Source: Spirochaetales bacterium
GTDB taxonomy: Bacteria; Spirochaetota; Spirochaetia; DSM-2461
Assembly (NCBI GenBank): GCA_002748225.1
Contig: PDRU01000127.1
Location: 1 to 13,031, forward strand
DNA length: 13,031 bases
Reading direction: 5' to 3'
Position numbers and translations under genes: made by a program. The notes beneath the pieces are model-generated. The model saw only the letters and a list, made by a program, of their open reading frames with translations. It was not told the origin of the DNA and did no database searches. This document shows positions 6,077-13,031 of this stretch, piece by piece. Position 1 is the stretch's first letter, and the number at the start of each line of letters is the position of its first letter.

Positions 6077-7381
6077 ATGATTAACATGCGCTCTATTGCC
6101 CAAACAGATCCGCAGCTTCACGCGGCCTTAACTGACGAGCTCAACAGGCAGAAAGACCGGCTGGAGCTTATTGCTTCGGAAAACCTTGTCAGCGAGTCTG
6201 TGCTGGAAGCGGCCGGCTCTGTACTGACCAATAAATACGCTGAAGGCTACCCGTCCAAACGCTACTACGGCGGCTGCGAGTATGTCGATGCGGCTGAAAA
6301 TCTGGCTATTGAGAGAGCCATGCAGCTGTTCAAGGCCGAATACGCGAATGTTCAGCCCCACTCAGGAAGTCAGGCAAATATGGCCGCCTACCGCAGTGTT
6401 CTTAAACCGGGTGATACCATTCTGGGTATGAATCTGGCTCACGGGGGGCATTTAACCCATGGATCTCCTGTCAGTTTTTCCGGTCAGGACTACAACATTG
6501 TCAGTTACGGCGTAGAGAGGGAAAGCGAAACCATTGATTACCGGGAACTGCGGCGGATGGCTCTTGAACACAAGCCCCGTGTTATTGTTGCCGGTGCCTC
6601 CGCTTACCCCCGTATTCTAAACTTTCAGGAGTTCCGTTCCATTGCCGATGAATCAGGAGCTCTTCTTATAACAGATATGGCGCATATAGCCGGCCTGGTG
6701 GCGGCAGGAGAACACCCCTCGCCTGTTCCTCATTCCCATATTACCACAACCACCACCCATAAAACACTCAGAGGCCCCCGGGGAGGAATGATCCTTGCGG
6801 GCAGCGACATTGAAAATGATATGGGAATTAAAGCCCCGAAATCCGGACGGACAAAACGGCTGGGTGAAATTATAAACAGCAATGTTTTTCCCGGCATTCA
6901 GGGCGGCCCCCTTATGCATATCATCGCGGCCAAAGCCGCGGCTTTCGGTGAGGCGCTGAAACCCGGCTTTGCCGATTACCAGAAACAGGTCCGTCAGAAT
7001 GCCCGGGTTCTGGCCCAGGCTCTTACGGACGGCGGCATACGTCTGGTTTCGGGAGGAACGGACAACCACCTGATGCTGGCGGATCTGAGTCCGCTGAAAG
7101 TAACGGGTAAAGAAGCCGAATTATGGCTGGATACGGCAGGGATGACTGTCAACAAAAATGCCATTCCCTTCGATCCGCTTCCGCCCAGAATTACATCAGG
7201 TATAAGGATTGGCACTCCGGCCGTTACAACACGGGGAATGGGCGCGGCGGAAATGGAACAAATAGCCGGCTGGATAATCCGCGCGCTGAAAAGCGGAGGC
7301 GAAGAAAAAGTCCTGAAAGCCACAGCAGATGAGGTAAAATCTTTCTGCGCACGCTTTCCGGTCTATCCAAATATAGAATAA
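6077..7381 (+). CDS. glyA: Serine hydroxymethyltransferase
   Basis: A 434-residue PLP enzyme interconverting serine and glycine with tetrahydrofolate and supplying one-carbon units. Motifs in order: LIASENLVS (31-39), YAEGYPSKRYYGGCEYVD (54-71), NVQPHSGSQAN (91-101), ITDMAHIAGLVAAG (198-211) and TTTTTHKTLRGPRGG (223-237) with the PLP lysine at 229. FPGIQGGPLMH follows and GTPAVTTRGM lies near the C-terminus. The start chosen is the ATG at 6077, six bases after AAAGGG. The frame is open 17 codons further back (6026), but that stretch lacks a ribosome site and is unlike the family. Between GPRGGMILA and NSNVFPG the protein has about 14 residues more than E. coli GlyA, rich in Lys and Gly. No terminator is obvious after it. 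Confidence 0.97.
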   Translation: MINMRSIAQTDPQLHAALTDELNRQKDRLELIASENLVSESVLEAAGSVLTNKYAEGYPSKRYYGGCEYVDAAENLAIERAMQLFKAEYANVQPHSGSQANMAAYRSVLKPGDTILGMNLAHGGHLTHGSPVSFSGQDYNIVSYGVERESETIDYRELRRMALEHKPRVIVAGASAYPRILNFQEFRSIADESGALLITDMAHIAGLVAAGEHPSPVPHSHITTTTTHKTLRGPRGGMILAGSDIENDMGIKAPKSGRTKRLGEIINSNVFPGIQGGPLMHIIAAKAAAFGEALKPGFADYQKQVRQNARVLAQALTDGGIRLVSGGTDNHLMLADLSPLKVTGKEAELWLDTAGMTVNKNAIPFDPLPPRITSGIRIGTPAVTTRGMGAAEMEQIAGWIIRALKSGGEEKVLKATADEVKSFCARFPVYPNIE

Positions 7382-7394
7382 AGCACTTAATTGC

Positions 7395-7424
7395 TTGACT
7401 GTAGCTCCCTGCGGTCCTTAGAAT
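7395..7424 (+). promoter_or_regulatory. Promoter of the cNMP-domain regulator gene
   Basis: TTGACT (7395-7400), an 18-bp spacer and TAGAAT (7419-7424) form a good sigma70-type promoter between glyA and the regulator. The predicted start near 7431 gives a leader of about 60 nt. This separates the regulator, and possibly murC-yicC-cmk, from glyA. Confidence 0.6.
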
Positions 7425-7492
7425 AAGAAAGAATCACCAGTATTACCTGAATTGAGAAAATTGGGTAACTGATCTGTAAATATGGAGACGGC

Positions 7493-8716
7493 ATGGCTAA
7501 TTCCCTTCAACTGGGCCTGGTATCATACAACAAAGGCGCCTACATTACCATTGAAGGAAAAAAATCTCAGCAGTTTTACATTATACGTACAGGACAGGTA
7601 CGTATTGAAAAAGACCTAAGCCTTCCTGAAGAAGAGAATGAGTCCGTACTTAATCCTGGAGATTTCTTCGGGGTTGTTTCCACCATGTCCAACCATAACC
7701 ACATCGACAACGCCGTAGCTCTGAGCGACTGCACGCTTATTACGGTCCGTTCCGACCAGTATTCCCTGCTGATTGAACGGAATACGCCGGTTGCCATGAA
7801 AATTATCAACGGGTTTTCCCGGCAGGTCCGGCTGCTCGATCAGGCCCTGACCCGGCTGACCTTTAAAAGTTCGGTGGAAGCAGATGAACGGCATCTGTTT
7901 CAGGTAGGTGAATACTACGCCCGTCAGAATCAGTTCAACCAGGCCTTCTATGCCTACTACAAGTACTGTCTGGCCAACCCTCATGGAAGCAATATTGAGG
8001 TAGCTAAACAGCGTATGGCCAAAATAAAGCCCTATGCCAAAACAGCCAACCTGCAGCCCGATACGAATCAGTTTATCCGCCATTATCCCAAAGACACCAT
8101 GCTGTTTGCTGAAGGTGAAAGCGGACCGGAGCTCTACATTATCCAGAAAGGGAGCATCCGTATTACAAAGATCGTCAACGATAACGAAGTACTTCTGGCG
8201 CTTCTGAAAGCAGGAGATATATTCGGAGAGATGGCGCTTCTGGAGAACAAACCCCGCAGCGCTTCGGCCATAGCCAACGAAGATTCCGTACTCATGGCTG
8301 TCAACAGGGCTAACTTCAAGGGCATGGTAGTGGAGCAGCCCAAGGTAATAGCACGCCTCACCAGCTCTCTGGCTGAACGGATATGGAACCTCTACCGGCA
8401 GCTGAAAAACACCCTGATTGAAGATCCTGTCGGCCGGCTTTACGACAGTCTTGTGCTGGAACTGGAAAAAGAACACCGCGATCTAAGCTCCCGGCAGTCG
8501 CATACATTCGGATTCGGTCCCAACGATCTTATTAACATGGTGGGCCTCTCCCGCGATGTAGGCCGAAGCGCCCTTGCCACCCTTTTTGAGTGCAAGGACA
8601 TTTCCCTTGTGGATAACAAAATTTATACTCAGGATATTTCCCAGATAAAAAAACTCTCTGATTATTATAAAAAAATGGAATTCCGCCGGGAAGCACGCAG
8701 AGAACGTTCCCGCTGA
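7493..8716 (+). CDS. Crp/Fnr-like regulator with two cyclic-nucleotide-binding domains
   Basis: A 407-residue protein. Residues about 10-115 form a first cNMP-binding beta-roll (FYIIRTGQVRI at 28-38, LNPGDFFG at 53-60). Residues 130-180 form one or two tetratricopeptide-like helices (GEYYARQNQFNQAFYAYYKY). Residues about 195-310 form a second cNMP domain, and the C-terminal 315-390 looks like a winged helix (DLINMVGLSRDVGRSALATL at 345-364). The second domain keeps the phosphate-binding cassette GEMALLENKPRSASA with Glu245/246 and Arg255 regions intact. The equivalent part of the first (GVVSTMSNHNHIDNA) lacks both Glu and Arg, so it probably does not bind cAMP. A basic tail ends the protein. 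The start is set by GGAG five bases before the ATG. It is likely a DNA-binding transcription factor responding to a cyclic nucleotide; ligand and targets are unknown. Confidence 0.88.
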   Translation: MANSLQLGLVSYNKGAYITIEGKKSQQFYIIRTGQVRIEKDLSLPEEENESVLNPGDFFGVVSTMSNHNHIDNAVALSDCTLITVRSDQYSLLIERNTPVAMKIINGFSRQVRLLDQALTRLTFKSSVEADERHLFQVGEYYARQNQFNQAFYAYYKYCLANPHGSNIEVAKQRMAKIKPYAKTANLQPDTNQFIRHYPKDTMLFAEGESGPELYIIQKGSIRITKIVNDNEVLLALLKAGDIFGEMALLENKPRSASAIANEDSVLMAVNRANFKGMVVEQPKVIARLTSSLAERIWNLYRQLKNTLIEDPVGRLYDSLVLELEKEHRDLSSRQSHTFGFGPNDLINMVGLSRDVGRSALATLFECKDISLVDNKIYTQDISQIKKLSDYYKKMEFRREARRERSR

Positions 8717-8764
8717 TTTCCGGCCTTCTTGCCCGTCTGCAGGTCTGCAGGCTATAGTCTTTCC

Positions 8765-10219
8765 ATGCCTGAGCAGAGTAAATCCAGCGCAGACTGGCCC
8801 CAAAACCTTAAAAACCTGAACGTTCACATGGCCGGAATAAAGGGTACAGGTATGTGCGCGCTGGCAGAGCTGCTTACTGCTGAGGGAGCCAATGTGAGCG
8901 GTTCGGATGTGGAAGAAGAATTCTATACCGATGCCATTCTGGCTGAACTGGGCATATCGGCCAAACCGTTCCGGGCGGAATCTCTTAATAATGCCGCTGT
9001 TCTGGTACGCTCTGCCGCCTATAATGAAACCAACCCTGTTGTCAAAGCGGCCATGGAGAAAGAACTTCCGGTTTTTACCTATCCGCAGGTTCTCGGAGCC
9101 CTCTCCAGACAATTCGATTCTTCAGCCATTGCCGGCGTTCACGGCAAAACCACAACAACAGCCCTGACAGGCGTACTGCTTAAAGCACTCAAAAGTCCGG
9201 CCACCGTTGTTGCCGGAAGTGCTGTATCCGGATTTGGAGACCGCTCTACATGGAGCGGAGGCAGACGCTATTTTGTGGCCGAGACATGTGAATACCGGCG
9301 CCACTTTCTGCACTATGCCCCCCGCAGGATCCTGCTGACCAGCATTGAAAGCGATCATCAGGATTATTACCCTGACTACCCTTCCATTCTTCAGGCTTTT
9401 CATGAATTCCTGCAGACCCTGCCCTCTGGAGGAGAACTGATTTACTGCGCCGACGATAAGGGTGCCTGTGAAGCTGCTCAAAAACTTAAGGATTCCCGTT
9501 CGGATATACAAATAACAGCTTACGGAGAAAATGCCGGCGGCCCATGGAGACTCACCTTTGCCCCTGCCGCTCCCGGCGTAAACCGTTTCCGTCTGGCCGG
9601 CTTTAATATGGATTTTTCCCTGCCAGTACCCGGGCGCCATATAGCCCTGGACGCCGCCGGCGCCCTGGCCCTCTCCCGCTCTCTGGCCAAGAACTGTTCA
9701 GAAAGGGAGTTTGCCCTGACCGCTTCTAAAGCTCTGCATACTTTCCGCGGAAGCCGGCGGCGCAGCGAAATAATAGGAACTGCCGCGGACATTCTTTTTA
9801 TGGACGATTACGCCCACCACCCTACCGCTGTGGTACTCACACTTAAGGGATTAAAAGATTTTCACCCGGACAGACGGCTCATTGTGGATTTTCAGTCTCA
9901 TACCTACAGCCGCAGCACCGCGCTTCTGGAAGAGTTTTCCCGCTGCTTTTCCAGCGCGGATATTCTGCTGCTTCAGCCTATTTATGCTTCCGCAAGGGAA
10001 AAAGAAAGTACAACACTCACCGATGCCCAATTTCAGCAGGCAATAGCAGCCATGCGCCCCGAAGGAAGCACTCTGATGTGCGGCAGTCTGCATGAAGCAG
10101 CGGAAAAACTGAAAAAAATTCTGCTTCCCGGAGATCTGTTTATTACCCTGGGCGCCGGCAATAACCGGCCCCTGAGCATAGAACTCTTCAAGGAGTACAG
10201 CAAGGAGCACAACGCATGA
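8765..10219 (+). CDS. murC: UDP-N-acetylmuramate--L-alanine ligase
   Basis: A 484-residue Mur ligase that adds L-alanine to UDP-MurNAc with ATP, the first amino-acid step of peptidoglycan synthesis in the cytoplasm. Residues 20-36 (VHMAGIKGTGMCALAEL) are the UDP-binding N-terminal loop. AGVHGKTTTTAL (123-134) is the ATP P-loop. TSIESDHQDYY (192-202) is the Mg/carbamoyl-lysine region. GRHIALDAAGALALS (290-304) and DDYAHHPTAV (347-356) are the central and C-terminal domain signatures, and LGAGN lies near the end. The usual Glu-Ala-Asp-Glu motif reads VAETCEYRRHFL (171-182), a divergent form. Substrate choice between MurC and the recycling ligase Mpl is inferred from length and the N-terminal motif. 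The ATG at 8765 is preferred over a TTG at 8729; neither has a strong ribosome site. It overlaps yicC by 4 nt. Confidence 0.9.
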   Translation: MPEQSKSSADWPQNLKNLNVHMAGIKGTGMCALAELLTAEGANVSGSDVEEEFYTDAILAELGISAKPFRAESLNNAAVLVRSAAYNETNPVVKAAMEKELPVFTYPQVLGALSRQFDSSAIAGVHGKTTTTALTGVLLKALKSPATVVAGSAVSGFGDRSTWSGGRRYFVAETCEYRRHFLHYAPRRILLTSIESDHQDYYPDYPSILQAFHEFLQTLPSGGELIYCADDKGACEAAQKLKDSRSDIQITAYGENAGGPWRLTFAPAAPGVNRFRLAGFNMDFSLPVPGRHIALDAAGALALSRSLAKNCSEREFALTASKALHTFRGSRRRSEIIGTAADILFMDDYAHHPTAVVLTLKGLKDFHPDRRLIVDFQSHTYSRSTALLEEFSRCFSSADILLLQPIYASAREKESTTLTDAQFQQAIAAMRPEGSTLMCGSLHEAAEKLKKILLPGDLFITLGAGNNRPLSIELFKEYSKEHNA

Positions 10220-11082
10220 ACAGTATGACCGGCTTCGGCCATGCCGAAGGCGAAGGAGCAGGCATTTCCTTCTCTGTGGAACTTAAATCGCTCAATACCC
10301 GTTATCTGGATATTATTATCTCCATTCCCTCAGCCCTCTCTGTTCTGGAAGACCGTATACGCACCCTTCTTCAGCAGCAGTTTCTCCGGGGAAGAGTGGA
10401 ATGCCTTATAAGGATGAAACATCTGGAAGACAAGCTGCTGGTTACAGTAGACGAGAACGCGGCCAGGGCATGGAAAGAAGCCCTGGACCGTCTGGCATCC
10501 CTGTTTCCCGGAAGCGCCGAAGCCGGACTGGATTTACTGGTGCATCAGGAAGGCGTACTGAAAACAGAATATCAGCAGGACATTGAAGAATACTGGCAGG
10601 TTCTTGAACCATTACTGCTCAATGCCTCAGAACAGGTACAGAAGCGCCGCCGTCAGGAAGGAGCGGCCCTGACAGCCGACATTGATTCGCAGCTGTCAGC
10701 CATGGAAACCGCACTTTCCCGGGTAGCCGGCAAAGCACCGCTTCTGCGTGAGGAGGTGGAAGCAAATCTGCGCCGCCGGTTCATCGAAATTCTGGGCAGC
10801 GATGCCGATGAACAGAAAATACTCAGCGAAACCGCCCTCTGGATTGCCCGGAACGATATTAATGAGGAAATAGTCCGTCTGGGCACACATATTAAAACCT
10901 TCCGTGACGATTCCCAAAAGCCGGGACTCAAAGGAAAGAAGCTCGACTTTCTGGCACAGGAAATGGGAAGGGAAATAAATACCATAGGCTCCAAAAGTCC
11001 TCAGGCCGATGTCAGCCGGCTGGTAGTGGAAATGAAGGATGCACTGGAAAAAATAAGGGAGCAGCTGCGCAATGTCGAATAA
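10216..11082 (+). CDS. yicC: YicC family endoribonuclease-like protein
   Basis: A 288-residue protein of the YicC/YloC family. The N-terminal YicC-like domain begins MNSMTGFGHAEGEG, with SVELKSLNTRYLDI (20-33) and a conserved RGRVEC (about 58-63). The C-terminal DUF1732 domain ends in KGKKLDFLAQEMGREINTIG, then VVEMKDALEKIREQLRNVE, which is almost diagnostic. The family has been described as a manganese-type endoribonuclease acting on RNA, and length and domain order here are normal. It starts on the ATG that overlaps the murC stop (ATGA) and its last 11 nt overlap cmk, so all three are likely translated from one message. In many bacteria yicC sits beside gmk instead; here its neighbour is another nucleotide kinase. 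Confidence 0.94.
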   Translation: MNSMTGFGHAEGEGAGISFSVELKSLNTRYLDIIISIPSALSVLEDRIRTLLQQQFLRGRVECLIRMKHLEDKLLVTVDENAARAWKEALDRLASLFPGSAEAGLDLLVHQEGVLKTEYQQDIEEYWQVLEPLLLNASEQVQKRRRQEGAALTADIDSQLSAMETALSRVAGKAPLLREEVEANLRRRFIEILGSDADEQKILSETALWIARNDINEEIVRLGTHIKTFRDDSQKPGLKGKKLDFLAQEMGREINTIGSKSPQADVSRLVVEMKDALEKIREQLRNVE

Positions 11083-11614
11083 ACAAGCATCCGGTATCCA
11101 TATTGCCATATCGGGCAAAAGCGGCTGCGGCAACACAACTGTCAGCCGCATACTGGCAGAACGGCTTAACCTGAACCTGGTTAATTACACCTTCCGGAGC
11201 ATTGCCGAAGAAGACGGCATAAGCTTCGGGGAAGTCTGCCGCCTGGCAGAAAAAGATTACAGCTACGATCGCAGGGTGGATGAAAATCAGGTAAAACTGG
11301 CCCTTCAGGGCCCCTCCGTACTGGGTTCCAGACTGGCTATCTGGATGCTGAAAGAGGCCCATCTCAAAGTATTTCTTGCCGGTTCACCGGAAGTGCGCGC
11401 AGAAAGAATTACCCGGAGGGAAGGCGGCAGCATCCGGGAACAAATGGAAATTACATTAAAAAGAGATCAGCGCGACCATAAGCGCTATGTCAAACTTTAT
11501 GGAATAGACAACAATAATTATGCCTTTGCGGATCTGATAATTAACACCGACAGACTCAATGCCCAACAAGTGGCCGGCATTATTGAAGCCGCCGCCCGCG
11601 GTATTATGGAATAA
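11072..11614 (+). CDS. cmk: Short cytidylate kinase (CMP/dCMP kinase-like) with Asn in the P-loop
   Basis: A 180-residue P-loop kinase of the short cytidylate-kinase type, expected to phosphorylate CMP/dCMP with ATP in pyrimidine salvage. Residues 10-25 (HIAISGKSGCGNTTVSRI) hold the Walker A loop, but it reads GKSGCGNTT: the invariant Lys is replaced by Asn21. Other landmarks are intact: LVNYTFRSIAEEDGISF for the NMP-binding part, LGSRLAIWML (about 84-93), RAERITRREGGS with the LID arginines (about 109-120), KRDQRDHKRYVKLYGID and a closing DLIINT strand. The ATG at 11072 lies 10 nt after AGGGAG and inside the end of yicC. No second kinase is in the window. Loss of activity is possible, but conservation of the rest argues for a working, altered loop. 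I recall similar GNTT loops in other spirochaete homologues, which would need checking. Confidence 0.85.
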   Translation: MSNKQASGIHIAISGKSGCGNTTVSRILAERLNLNLVNYTFRSIAEEDGISFGEVCRLAEKDYSYDRRVDENQVKLALQGPSVLGSRLAIWMLKEAHLKVFLAGSPEVRAERITRREGGSIREQMEITLKRDQRDHKRYVKLYGIDNNNYAFADLIINTDRLNAQQVAGIIEAAARGIME

Positions 11615-11616
11615 AA

Positions 11617-11658
11617 CGCCGCGTCTGAAGGCCGGCAGCCGGACACAGCGGACGCGGC
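11617..11658. terminator. Stem-loop between convergent genes, possible terminator
   Basis: GCCGCGTC (11618-11625) pairs with GACGCGGC (11651-11658). The intervening 25 bases contain CCGGCAGCCGG, which can fold into an inner stem. It sits between the cmk stop and the convergent lipoprotein gene. There is no T-run on either side, so it may work only as a weak or factor-dependent stop. Confidence 0.4.
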
Positions 11659-11673
11659 AGGGCAGCCGCCCCC

Positions 11674-12273
11674 CTACTGCCGGGGCAGTTTCCAGCCCTG
11701 CCCGGCACTGCGGTAAAGATCGCCGGCAGTCATTTTTCGGTCCGAGGGATCCGGCGGAAACATGCGGGCAAAGATAATTCCGCTCAGATAATCATAATGA
11801 ACATAAGTAACCAATCCCTCATCATCAACATGAACAACCATGCCGATGTGAGTGAGTATATCATCCGCCCGGCCGTTTCCGTTTTTATCGTAGGAATTGT
11901 CCCAGAAAAGAACATCGCCGGGAACCGGTCTGTCGGGCCGGTAGAGCAGCTGTTCATCTTCCATCCAGCGGTAGATACGGGCCACACCGTTTCCGGTATA
12001 ACGGGGATAACACGACTGCAGATCAATACCGGCCTGCCAGTAAATGGCCGAGACAACACCGCTGCAGTCCATGGCAAACCGGCGGCCGCGGCAGGATACA
12101 TCTGTACGGCCTTTGGCCCAGTGGGCACTCTCCACCAGCTTTTGCTGTACCTCGGCATACGGGTTAGCCGCCGTGTTATCCTGATAAGTAACACAGCCGC
12201 CCACGCCCAGAGAAACAAACACAATCAACAGAATAGCAAAAGAAGAATGCCTGGAAAACCAATTAATAATCAA
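11674..12273 (-). CDS. Lipoprotein with NlpC/P60-like cysteine peptidase domain
   Basis: A 199-residue exported lipoprotein. Residues 1-27 form a lipoprotein signal: Arg/His near the start, hydrophobic core AILLIVFVSLGVG and lipobox VGGC with Cys27 as the lipid site. The mature domain shows the NlpC/P60 arrangement: AMDCSGVVSAIYWQAGIDL (67-85) with nucleophile Cys70, PGDVLFWDN (118-126), HIGMVVHVDDEG (142-153) with His142, and YVHYDY (157-162) as third site. It is probably a peptidoglycan peptide hydrolase or related amidase in the periplasm. Between the Cys and His blocks sits DKNGNGRADD (129-138), resembling an EF-hand or dockerin calcium loop. The start is a TTG at 12273, six bases after GGAG; a TTG at 12285 overlaps that site and is less likely. 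It lies 64 bp downstream of the dehydrogenase remnant on the same strand. Confidence 0.82.
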   Translation of the reverse strand: MIINWFSRHSSFAILLIVFVSLGVGGCVTYQDNTAANPYAEVQQKLVESAHWAKGRTDVSCRGRRFAMDCSGVVSAIYWQAGIDLQSCYPRYTGNGVARIYRWMEDEQLLYRPDRPVPGDVLFWDNSYDKNGNGRADDILTHIGMVVHVDDEGLVTYVHYDYLSGIIFARMFPPDPSDRKMTAGDLYRSAGQGWKLPRQ

Positions 12274-12337
12274 GAAAATCTCCAAAGATAAAGGACTTCA
12301 TGTTTCATATTATCGGAGGAGGATGCAATAAGCCAAA

Positions 12338-13031
12338 TTAGAGGTTTACCTGATTCACCGGACTTCCATCCAGAAAAGCCCTGAGATTTGCCGCGGCCAC
12401 TTTCATTAGGCGGACACGGGCCTCAAAGGGGGCCCAGGCAATATGCGGTGTAATACAGCAGTTCGGCGCCTGAAGCAGCGGGTTATCCGGGCGGATGGGT
12501 TCTTCCGACACCACATCCACTCCGGCAGCATACACCTTGCCGCTTTTAAGAGCGTCGGCCAGATCTTCTTCCACAATAAGAGGCCCGCGGGAAGTGTTAA
12601 TAATAATAACTTGAAAATTTCAGGCCCTCCCCTTCCATCTCCAAACGCGGCGTTCGGGTGTAAACCAGAACATTCATACCGAATGCACGGGCAATCTGTG
12701 CCGTTGTCTGCCCGATATTTCCAAAACCGATAATACCCATGGTTTTTCCGGACAGTTCAATGAGAGGGAAATCCCAGTAACAGTAGTCGGCGCTTTTGCT
12801 CCACTTCCCCTCTTTAACCGTTTCATTGTGCTCCTGGGCATGATGACAGATATTCAGCAGCAAAGCGAATGCAAGCTGCGCCACAGCTTCCGTAGAGTAC
12901 GCGGGCACATTACATACCGGAATACCCCGTTGTGCCGCGGCGTCCACATCAACAATATTATAACCGGTAGCCAGAACACCGATATAGCGGACCGAAGGAC
13001 ATTCCTCCAGAACCTGAGCCGAAACGGGAGT
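12338..13031 (-). pseudogene. D-2-hydroxyacid dehydrogenase, internal deletion and frameshift (5' end beyond window)
   Basis: This belongs to the NAD-dependent D-2-hydroxyacid dehydrogenase family (glycerate/lactate/phosphoglycerate type). The upstream part, entering from the right edge, reads GVLATGYNIVDVDAAA, VPAYSTEAVAQLAFALLL, the Rossmann motif MGIIGFGNIGQTTAQIA and LVYTRTP, then stops at the TAA near 12599 after SSYYY. Another frame continues with VIIINTSRGPLIVEEDL (substrate Arg), AGVDVVSEEP (catalytic Glu) and CCITPHIAWAP (catalytic His), ending at 12338. About 35-40 residues that normally link the two parts, including the SLH.PLT region, are absent. The break lies near 12605-12612, next to TTATTATTATTAA. 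The product is therefore either two fragments or none. All catalytic residues remain, so the decay looks recent, or the deletion is an assembly error. Substrate cannot be named. Confidence 0.8.

Noticed and set aside
7382..7398. Hairpin AAGCA...TGCTT after glyA as a terminator
   Set aside because: A 5-bp weak stem without a T-run; it also overlaps the promoter of the next gene.
8729..8764. Earlier TTG start for murC
   Set aside because: It adds a sequence unlike MurC and has no ribosome site; the ATG at 8765 is simpler.

Overview
The window looks like a chromosomal segment of a free-living spirochaete (Spirochaetota). This is an inference from several family hallmarks seen together: a short cytidylate kinase whose P-loop reads GKSGCGNTT, a MurC starting with an MAGIKGTGM nucleotide loop, a two-domain cyclic-nucleotide regulator with a tetratricopeptide-like linker, and a GAF/HD-GYP protein. 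Base composition is moderate (roughly half G+C) and most genes have clear GGAG-type ribosome binding sites. No rRNA, tRNA, CRISPR array or insertion sequence is visible.

Left block, minus strand (about 4340 down to 1): a leucine-biosynthesis operon. A sigma70-type promoter (4310-4338) drives a leader of about 350 nt. The leader encodes a 37-residue peptide with Leu-Leu-Ser-Leu-Leu at its centre, followed by a strong intrinsic terminator, then leuA (2-isopropylmalate synthase), leuB (overlapping by 4 nt), a flavodoxin-fold quinone/NAD(P)H oxidoreductase, and a broken nucleosidase of the phosphorylase superfamily. The leader is laid out like a ribosome-mediated leucine attenuator, and is the most interesting element here. 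The broken nucleosidase carries a 54-bp tandem repeat array inside its reading frame and has also lost part of its N-terminal half by a frame-disrupting deletion. leuC and leuD are not in the window.

Central block, plus strand (4432-11614): a 65-residue protein of unknown function with a Lys/His-rich tail; a 33-codon candidate small ORF overlapping the start of a GAF/HD-GYP cyclic-di-GMP phosphodiesterase; glyA; then, behind its own promoter, a dual cNMP-domain Crp/Fnr-like regulator; murC; yicC; and cmk. murC-yicC (ATGA overlap) and yicC-cmk (11-nt overlap) are translationally packed and link cell-wall precursor synthesis, RNA processing and pyrimidine nucleotide supply.

Right block, minus strand (13031 down to 11674), convergent with cmk: a D-2-hydroxyacid dehydrogenase gene that enters from the right edge and is broken by an internal deletion with frameshift, followed by a cell-envelope lipoprotein with an NlpC/P60-like cysteine peptidase domain. 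Genes at both ends of the window have lost about 40 codons with a frameshift. That may be real gene decay or assembly error; the sequence alone cannot say.
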